This document shows, piece after piece, positions 6,224 to 10,270 of a stretch of 10,270 nt of DNA; within the stretch, counting starts at the first letter, position 1; each line of letters starts with the position of its first letter. A model generated the notes under the pieces. That model worked only from the letters and a program-made list of their open reading frames with translations, was not told where the DNA came from and ran no database searches. A program made the position numbers and the translations under genes. Source of the stretch: CAZGMC01 sp964526565 (GTDB lineage: Bacteria > Pseudomonadota > Alphaproteobacteria > DSM-16000 > Inquilinaceae); assembly GCA_964526565.1 (NCBI GenBank), contig CAZGMC010000120.1:1-10270 (forward strand), in the 5' to 3' direction.

Positions 6224-8167
6224 TCAGCCGGCCTTCTGCACGCGCATGTACCACTCGACCAGGCGGCGCACCTGGCGCTCGGTATAGCCCTGCGCCACCA
6301 TGCGATCGAGGAACGCCTTGTGCTTCTGCTCGCTGTCGCTGTCCTTCTTGCTGTGGAACGAGATGACCGGCAGCAGCTCCTCGACCTGCGAGAACATGCG
6401 CTCCTCGATCACCTGACGGATCTTCTCGTACGAGGTCCAGCGCGGGTTCGACCCGCCGCTGGCCGCCCGCTGGCGCAGGGCGTACTTGACGACCTCGTTG
6501 CGGAAGTCCTTCGGGTTGGCAATGCCCGCCGGCTTCTCGATCTTCGACAGCTCCTGGTCGAGCATGCCGCGGTCGAGCATCTGCCCGGTGTCGGGGTCCT
6601 TGAAGTCCTGGTTCTCGACCCACGCGTCGGCATAGGCAATGTAGCGGTCGAACAGGTTCTGCCCGTAGTCGTTGTAGGACTCCAGATAGGCCTTCTGGAT
6701 CTCCTTGCCGATGAACTCGGCATAGCGCGGCGCCAGTTCTTCCTTGATGAAGTACAGGTACTCGCGCTCCTTCTCGGGCGGGAACTGCTCGCGCCGGATG
6801 TGCTGCTCCAGCACGTACATCAGGAAGACCGGGTCGGCGGCCACCTCGCGCGTGTCGAAATTGAACGTCTCCGACAGGGCCTTGTAGGCAAAGCGTGTCG
6901 ACAGGCCCTCCATGCCCTCGTCGACGCCGGCCGCCTCGCGGTACTCCTGGACGGTCTTGGCCCGCGGGTCGACCTCGCGCAGGCTCTCGCCGTTGTAGAC
7001 GCGCATCTTGGCGTGGAGCGACGAGTTCTGGTGCGGCTTCAGCCGGGTCAGGACGGAAAAGCGGGCCATCATCTCCAGGGTGCCGGGCGCGCAGGTGGCG
7101 CCGGAAAGCTCCGACTGGCGCAGCAGCTTCTGGTAGATCTGCACCTCCTCGTCGACGCGCAGGCAGTAGGGCACGTTGATGACGCAGATGCGGTCCAGGA
7201 AAGCCTCGTTCTTGCGATTGGACTTGAAGGCCTTCCACTCGGACTCATTCGAGTGGGCCAGGATCAGGCCGTTGAACGGCAGGGCGCCGATGCCCTCGGT
7301 GCCCATGTAGTTGTTCTCCTGGGTCGCCGTCAGCAGCGGATGCAGCATCTTCAGCGGCGCCTTGAACATCTCGACGAACTCCAGGATGCCCTGGGTCGTC
7401 ACGTTCAGGCCGCCCGAATAGCTGTAGGCGTCCGGGTCGTGCTGGCCATAGTATTCCAGCTTGCGGATGTCGACCTTGCCGACCAGCGACGAGATGTCCT
7501 GGTTGTTCTCGTCGCCGGGCTCGGTCTTGGCGACGGCCGTCTGGCGCAGCTTCGACGGATACAGGCGCACGACCTTGAAGCGCGACAGGTCGCCCTCGAA
7601 CTCGTCGAGGCGCTTGAGCGCCCAGCCGGAGCACATCCCCGGCAGCTTGCGCAGCGGGATGCCGTACTGATCCTCCAGCATCCGGCCGTGCCGCTCGGGG
7701 TCGAACAGGCCGAGCGGGCTTTCGAAGATCGGGCTGACCTGGTCGCCCGCCTTGAGCACATGGATCGGACGTTCCTCGACGAGCCGCTTCAACCGCTCGG
7801 CAAGCGACGACTTGCCGCCGCCGACCGGCCCCAGCAGGTAGAGGATCTGCTTGCGTTCCTCAAGTCCCTGCGCGGCATGACGCAAGAAGCCGACGATGCG
7901 CTCGATCGTGTCCTCCATCCCGTAGAAGTCTGAGAAATAGGGATAGATCTTGATCGTGCGGCTTTGGAAAATGCGGCTCAGACGTTCGTCCCGCGACGTA
8001 TCGACAATCTGCGCTTCGCCGATCGCGTCGAGCATCCGCTCGGCGACAGTGGCGTACATCATCGGGTCCGTGCGGCAGCCATCGAGATAGTCCTGGAACT
8101 CCAGCTCGGTGTCTCGATGGCGGCCGTAGCTTTCGCTGAAGAGGTCGACGATGTTGGGGGCGGCCAT
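6224..8167 (-). CDS. prkA: PrkA family AAA+ serine protein kinase (YeaG-like)
   Basis: PrkA/YeaG family protein of 647 residues (E. coli YeaG has about 640). It is a cytosolic serine kinase with an AAA+ module; in enterobacteria it is induced by starvation and in Bacillus during sporulation. The N-terminal AAA_PrkA domain holds the Walker A loop GPVGGGKSS (113-121), preceded by the near-invariant FYGMEDTIERIVGFLRHAAQ (81-100). KTEPGDENNQDIS (214-226), GKVDIRKLEYYGQHDPDAYS (230-249), FVEMFKAP (264-271) and LILAHSNESEW (301-311) follow in family order. The C-terminal PrkA domain (about 380-647) includes KMRVYNGESL, AEFIGKEIQKAYLESY and PAGIANPKDFRNEV, and ends LVEWYMRVQK. The ATG at 8167 follows AGAGGA with a 7-base spacer; the frame is open to 8416, but that extension has no family resemblance. 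It is the first gene of the prkA-DUF444-spoVR operon. Confidence 0.97.
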   Translation of the reverse strand: MAAPNIVDLFSESYGRHRDTELEFQDYLDGCRTDPMMYATVAERMLDAIGEAQIVDTSRDERLSRIFQSRTIKIYPYFSDFYGMEDTIERIVGFLRHAAQGLEERKQILYLLGPVGGGKSSLAERLKRLVEERPIHVLKAGDQVSPIFESPLGLFDPERHGRMLEDQYGIPLRKLPGMCSGWALKRLDEFEGDLSRFKVVRLYPSKLRQTAVAKTEPGDENNQDISSLVGKVDIRKLEYYGQHDPDAYSYSGGLNVTTQGILEFVEMFKAPLKMLHPLLTATQENNYMGTEGIGALPFNGLILAHSNESEWKAFKSNRKNEAFLDRICVINVPYCLRVDEEVQIYQKLLRQSELSGATCAPGTLEMMARFSVLTRLKPHQNSSLHAKMRVYNGESLREVDPRAKTVQEYREAAGVDEGMEGLSTRFAYKALSETFNFDTREVAADPVFLMYVLEQHIRREQFPPEKEREYLYFIKEELAPRYAEFIGKEIQKAYLESYNDYGQNLFDRYIAYADAWVENQDFKDPDTGQMLDRGMLDQELSKIEKPAGIANPKDFRNEVVKYALRQRAASGGSNPRWTSYEKIRQVIEERMFSQVEELLPVISFHSKKDSDSEQKHKAFLDRMVAQGYTERQVRRLVEWYMRVQKAG

Positions 8168-8173
8168 GGCCAC

Positions 8174-8179
8174 ATCCTC
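8174..8179 (-). promoter_or_regulatory. Ribosome binding site of prkA
   Basis: AGAGGA on the minus strand, seven bases before the ATG at 8167. It decides the start of prkA against the longer open frame reaching 8416. It lies 20 bases downstream of the edge of the foldback element at 8199. Confidence 0.7.
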
Positions 8180-8198
8180 TCGGCTTGGTATGCCTCTC

Positions 8199-8321
8199 GG
8201 TGTCTGACCCATAGTTCGGCGACAGCCCCGTATGTGGTGCCGTATATGGCAATATGATGGCGAGAACCATGCCTGCATATCGATACATATTGCCACAAAA
8301 CTGAACCATGGGTCGGACACC
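8199..8321. repeat. Foldback element with imperfect 19-bp inverted ends (MITE-like or structured leader)
   Basis: The left end GGTGTCTGACCCATAGTTC (8199-8217) and the reverse complement of the right end 8303-8321 agree at 17 of 19 positions; pairing continues outward with one mismatch over three more pairs (8195-8197 with 8323-8325). Nested inside is a second, perfect 10-bp inverted repeat, TGGCAATATG (8247-8256) with CATATTGCCA (8286-8295). GAACCATG also occurs twice (8264-8271, 8303-8310). The interior is AT-rich for this genome. The 123-bp size, inverted ends and interior fit a non-autonomous mobile element, but no target-site duplication is visible. Alternatively it is a folded leader RNA of prkA, whose ribosome binding site is 20 bases away. 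Confidence 0.6.
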
Positions 8322-8474
8322 CAGATCAGGCGCTTCCCTTCATCTCCTCTTAACGTGCTGCCGCCGGATCCACCTCCTTTGACCCTCACTGCTTTCCGGT
8401 CTCGATTGCTCGGCAAAATGCTCTTTGGCTGCTACCGCAAGCCACTTTCCGCGATAGCGGTCTTGACCAAAGTG

Positions 8475-8500
8475 AATGTAGGGCGGGCCCGCCGGGTTCC
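8475..8500 (-). promoter_or_regulatory. Weak EcfG-like promoter candidate for prkA
   Basis: On the minus strand GGAAC (8500-8496) is followed after 17 bases by CATT (8478-8475). The general-stress sigma factor EcfG of alphaproteobacteria prefers GGAAC, 16-17 bases, CGTT, so this is one mismatch off. A stress promoter would suit prkA. The spacer contains the palindrome GGCGGGCCCGCC. A start here would give a leader of about 300 bases; a chance match is quite possible. Confidence 0.2.
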
Positions 8501-8571
8501 CAGCCTGCGGCTGTTCATGCTGTCGAGCAACGCGGCCCCCCACCAAACGCCAGATATGTCATTCCTTTCTG

Positions 8572-8599
8572 TGCCGACAAGCATCTCTGCCGACAAGCA
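8572..8599. repeat. 12-bp direct repeat TGCCGACAAGCA, 16-bp period
   Basis: TGCCGACAAGCA occurs at 8572-8583 and 8588-8599 with four bases (TCTC) between. It sits right after the SYLF terminator hairpin, at the far end of the prkA upstream region. A period of about one and a half helical turns makes a paired protein-binding site possible, but no known operator is recognised. Confidence 0.85.
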
Positions 8600-8606
8600 C
8601 TGACGC

Positions 8607-8635
8607 GGCCGGCGCCCGCGCCTCGGGCGCCGGCC
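8607..8635 (-). terminator. GC-rich hairpin terminating the SYLF gene
   Basis: GGCCGGCGCCCG and CGGGCGCCGGCC form a perfect 12-bp stem with a 5-base loop. It begins eight bases after the SYLF gene stop codon. No U-run follows on the minus strand, as is often so in high-GC genomes, so it may pause or terminate with help, or protect the 3' end. It separates the SYLF gene from prkA. Confidence 0.65.
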
Positions 8636-8643
8636 CGTCCCGC

Positions 8644-9330
8644 TCAGGGCGGCAGGACTGCGCGCAGCGGGTCGGCGTGCAGGTTGATGCGGCGGCCGGC
8701 CAGGATGTCGGCGACGGCGGTGCCCTGGCCGTAGTAGCGCTCGTTGTGGCGCGGCTGCGGGCCGACATAGGCGCCCTCCAGCGACATGCCGGCGAACAGG
8801 CCCTGCGAGCGCGAGAAGGCGTAGATGTCGGAATCCAGGTCCAGCGTCGTGCCGGTCCTGAAGCCGGCCCCGACGGCCACCATGGCGACGCTGGCATCGG
8901 CGCCCAGCGTCACCCGCCGGCTGAGCAGGGCATTGAGCCCGCGGTCGGTCATGACCGTCATGACCATCTCCGACACCTGCCCGCCGATCTGCAGGCCGAT
9001 CGAGCCGCCGCCGGTGAAGTAGAAAGCCGGGTAGCTCCAGCCGCCGTTCTCGCCGCGCACCAGCAGCACGCCTTCGCCGCCGGCGGCGCCGATCACGAAG
9101 CCGCCACGGTACAACTCCGGGATGATCAACACCGCCTTGGCCGAGGCCATATAGGGGCGCATGACCTCGGTGTTCGGGTCGCGCAGCATCGACAGTATGG
9201 TCAGCCGCGCCTCCTCCACCAGTTCCTCCTCCGGCGTCAGCGCCCGCGCCGGCGCCGCCGCAAGGACCAACCCGACCATGACGGCGAACATGGCCGCGAG
9301 CACGGACGGAACGGGGCGAACTCTTGTCAT
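8644..9330 (-). CDS. Exported SYLF-domain (YSC84-like) lipid-binding protein
   Basis: SYLF/YSC84-family protein (old DUF500) of 228 residues. Residues 1-30 are a Sec signal peptide: a short basic start, hydrophobic LAAMFAVMVGLVLAAAP, and cleavage after A-R-A before LTPEEEL. No lipobox Cys is present, so it should be a soluble periplasmic or peripheral envelope protein. The domain shows SAKAVLIIPELYRGGFVIGA (63-82), GEGVLLVR, WSYPAFYFTGGGSIGLQIGG (98-117), a TLGADASVAMVAVGAG segment (141-156) and the hallmark SRSQGLFAGMSLEGAYV (173-189). Eukaryotic relatives bind phosphoinositides; the bacterial role is little known, with envelope lipid binding as the best guess. The ATG at 9330 follows GGAGG with a 6-base spacer; the upstream open frame to 9432 lacks family resemblance. 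It appears to be a single-gene unit ended by a strong hairpin. Confidence 0.92.
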   Translation of the reverse strand: MTRVRPVPSVLAAMFAVMVGLVLAAAPARALTPEEELVEEARLTILSMLRDPNTEVMRPYMASAKAVLIIPELYRGGFVIGAAGGEGVLLVRGENGGWSYPAFYFTGGGSIGLQIGGQVSEMVMTVMTDRGLNALLSRRVTLGADASVAMVAVGAGFRTGTTLDLDSDIYAFSRSQGLFAGMSLEGAYVGPQPRHNERYYGQGTAVADILAGRRINLHADPLRAVLPP

Positions 9331-9336
9331 CAAGGG

Positions 9337-9341
9337 CCTCC
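9337..9341 (-). promoter_or_regulatory. Ribosome binding site of the SYLF gene
   Basis: GGAGG on the minus strand, six bases before the ATG at 9330. It selects this start over an ATG at 9432 in the same open frame, and agrees with the signal peptide beginning at MTRVRP. Confidence 0.75.
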
Positions 9342-9456
9342 ATTCGGCGAGACGTCGCGACACTGCGGCACGACGGGCCGTGCAGCAACGCCAACCTTGG
9401 CATGGCATCAAATTGCGACGGTTCCGGGGCATCGGGACCGTTTCTGAGACGGAGGA

Positions 9457-10098
9457 TTAGCTTGCGACGCGGTTGACACAGCCGACGCGCCACACCGGCG
9501 CCTGGCCGGGCAGCTCGATGAAGTCCAGGCGCGTCAGCGACCAGGTGTCGACCACCACGCGCAGCGCCGCCTCCGGCGTCAGATCGAGGGCCAGGGCCAA
9601 GGCGGCGCGGACCGTTCCGCCGTGGGCCACGGCGACCAGATCGCGCCCGCGATGCGCCGCCGTCAGGCGCGGCACCGCCGCCGCCACCCGCTCCATCAGG
9701 TCGGCGAAGCTCTCCCCGCCCGGTGGCCGGTGGTGGGCCGGGCGCCGCCAGAACGGATGCGGCTCGCCGCCGGGGGCGGCGAACACCTCGGCCTGCGGCC
9801 GGCCCTGCCAGTCGCCGAAGCTCTGCTCGATCAGCGCCGCCTCGACCGTGGGTTCGGCACCGGCCCGGTCCATGCGGGCGCGCACGGCCACCGCCGTCTG
9901 GGCCGTACGGGCCAGCGGGGACACCACCCACAGCGGGTCGGCCGGCAACGCCGCCGCCAGGCCGGCCGCGGCGGCGCCGTCGCCGGTGTCGGCCGGCAGG
10001 TCATGACGGCCGTAGAAGATGCCGTGCGGATTGTCGACCGGCGCATGGCGGATCCACCACCAGCGTGTCACTGCGCCCGTGTTGCCGCCGTCGCTCAT
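9457..10098 (-). CDS. cobC: Histidine phosphatase, probable alpha-ribazole phosphatase (CobC-like)
   Basis: Histidine phosphatase superfamily (phosphoglycerate mutase-like), 213 residues. The catalytic core is complete: R17-H18 in IRHAP (phospho-histidine H18), R64 in SPLARTAQT, E91 in LIEQSFGDWQG (acid), and H159 in VAHGGTVRA. LIEQSFGDWQG resembles the E-x-x-F-G-x-W-E/Q-G block of alpha-ribazole phosphatases and related enzymes. The ATG overlaps the stop of cobS as ATGA, so the two are translated together. CobS makes adenosylcobalamin (phosphate) from adenosylcobinamide-GDP, and a phosphatase of this kind removes the alpha-ribazole or cobalamin 5'-phosphate in the same nucleotide-loop step. 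The function call rests mostly on this coupling; the superfamily is certain. It looks like the last gene of the cobalamin transcript, with a 126-bp gap before the SYLF gene. Confidence 0.85.
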   Translation of the reverse strand: MSDGGNTGAVTRWWWIRHAPVDNPHGIFYGRHDLPADTGDGAAAAGLAAALPADPLWVVSPLARTAQTAVAVRARMDRAGAEPTVEAALIEQSFGDWQGRPQAEVFAAPGGEPHPFWRRPAHHRPPGGESFADLMERVAAAVPRLTAAHRGRDLVAVAHGGTVRAALALALDLTPEAALRVVVDTWSLTRLDFIELPGQAPVWRVGCVNRVAS

Positions 10099-10270
10099 AC
10101 GGACGCCGCCAGGGCCAGCAGCACCGCCACCTCGACCGCCTGCTGGCAGGCGCCGAGGACGTCGCCCGTGTAGCCGCCGACCTGCCGGCGGGCCAGCACG
10201 CCGAGGGCCGCCGCCGGCACGCCGGCCGCCGCCAGCGCCACGGCCCCCGGCCACGGCCCGGCCTCCGGCC
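10095..10270 (-). CDS. cobS: Adenosylcobinamide-GDP ribazoletransferase (cobalamin synthase), C-terminal part
   Basis: Only the last 57 or so codons are in the window; the gene continues past 10270. The frame ends with RRQVGGYTGDVLGACQQAVE followed by a hydrophobic VAVLLALAASV and stop. The GGYTGDVLGA-QQ block near the C-terminus is the best-conserved signature of CobS, and the Ala/Leu/Val-rich segments on either side fit its membrane helices. CobS is an inner-membrane enzyme that joins adenosylcobinamide-GDP to alpha-ribazole (5'-phosphate) in the final assembly of B12. Its stop overlaps the histidine phosphatase start by 4 bp (ATGA), which points to one operon. The N-terminal two thirds cannot be judged here. 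Confidence 0.85.
   Translation of the reverse strand, partial: PEAGPWPGAVALAAAGVPAAALGVLARRQVGGYTGDVLGACQQAVEVAVLLALAASV

Larger units (their letters stand above)
8168..8643. other. 476-bp gene-free region upstream of prkA
   Basis: No supported gene lies between the end of the SYLF gene and prkA. Short frames exist on both strands (for example 50 codons at 8432-8584 minus), but they lack a well-placed ribosome binding site and recognisable motifs. The region is visibly less GC-rich than its flanks, most of all at about 8230-8300. It holds, from prkA outward, a foldback element (8199-8321), a weak EcfG-like promoter match overlapping the palindrome GGCGGGCCCGCC (8482-8493), a 12-bp direct repeat (8572-8599) and the hairpin ending the SYLF gene (8607-8635). 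Any prkA transcript starting in the outer part would have a leader of 150-350 bases. Confidence 0.6.

Noticed and set aside
3271..7933. Three long plus-strand frames (3271-4896, 4908-6287, 6320-7933) opposite spoVR, DUF444 and prkA
   Set aside because: They mirror highly conserved minus-strand genes codon by codon and encode no recognisable domain; their length reflects scarce stop codons in high-GC DNA.
8168..8416. N-terminal extension of PrkA to 8416, which contains a perfect AAAGGAGGTG on the minus strand (8380-8371)
   Set aside because: PrkA proteins begin near the residue encoded at 8167, which has its own ribosome binding site. The AAAGGAGGTG has no start codon at a suitable distance leading into a real gene, and the extension crosses the foldback element.
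8432..8584. Minus-strand frame of 50 codons in the gene-free region
   Set aside because: No properly spaced ribosome binding site, no recognised motif, and it overlaps the direct repeat and the palindrome at 8482-8493. It could be a small protein, but nothing supports it.
8232..8603. Plus-strand frame of 123 codons across the foldback and the rest of the gene-free region
   Set aside because: It runs through both inverted-repeat arms and the direct repeat, lacks a ribosome binding site, and shows no domain.
9419..9440. Inverted repeat CGGTTCC / GGGACCG after the histidine phosphatase gene
   Set aside because: Six of seven pairs on the transcribed strand with a C-A mismatch and no clear U-run; it might be a weak terminator but is near chance level.

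Overview
The window looks like chromosomal DNA of a high-GC alphaproteobacterium, probably of the Rhodospirillales type. This rests on the very GC-rich third codon positions (long open frames on every strand), the sfsA-map-radC cluster, the long-C-terminus form of Map, and the protein sequences of PrkA, DUF444 and SpoVR. The lineage is an inference from family resemblance; no rRNA or other marker is present.

Layout. (1) About 50-2393, minus strand: sfsA, map and radC in one tightly packed transcript (34 bp, then a 4-bp GTGA overlap). (2) 2394-2619: a divergent intergenic region with a 15-bp tandem repeat. (3) 2620-3183, plus strand: a small exported ankyrin-repeat protein, the only plus-strand gene. 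(4) 3241-8167, minus strand: the stress-linked operon prkA, DUF444 (yeaH/yhbH-like) and spoVR (ycgB-like). SpoVR starts at a TTG that overlaps the DUF444 stop by 4 bp and has a strong ribosome binding site. A GC-rich palindrome cluster separates prkA from DUF444. (5) 8168-8643: a long gene-free stretch holding a 123-bp foldback with imperfect 19-bp inverted ends just upstream of prkA, a 12-bp direct repeat, a weak EcfG-like promoter match and a 12-bp terminator-type hairpin. (6) 8644-9330, minus: an exported SYLF-domain (YSC84-like) protein. (7) 9457-10270, minus: a histidine phosphatase overlapping (ATGA) the 3' end of cobS, so probably the alpha-ribazole phosphatase of cobalamin nucleotide-loop assembly.

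How the genes work together. PrkA (AAA+ Ser kinase), DUF444 (von Willebrand A-like metal-binding protein) and SpoVR are a recurring trio tied to starvation, stationary phase or sporulation responses. Their biochemical output is still poorly defined, which makes this operon and its structured upstream region the most interesting part of the window. The cobS/phosphatase pair belongs to B12 synthesis. sfsA-map-radC is a conserved housekeeping cluster with no obvious shared pathway.

No RNA gene, CRISPR array, transposase or prophage gene was found. The foldback ahead of prkA could be a small non-autonomous mobile element or a cis-regulatory RNA; the sequence alone does not decide.
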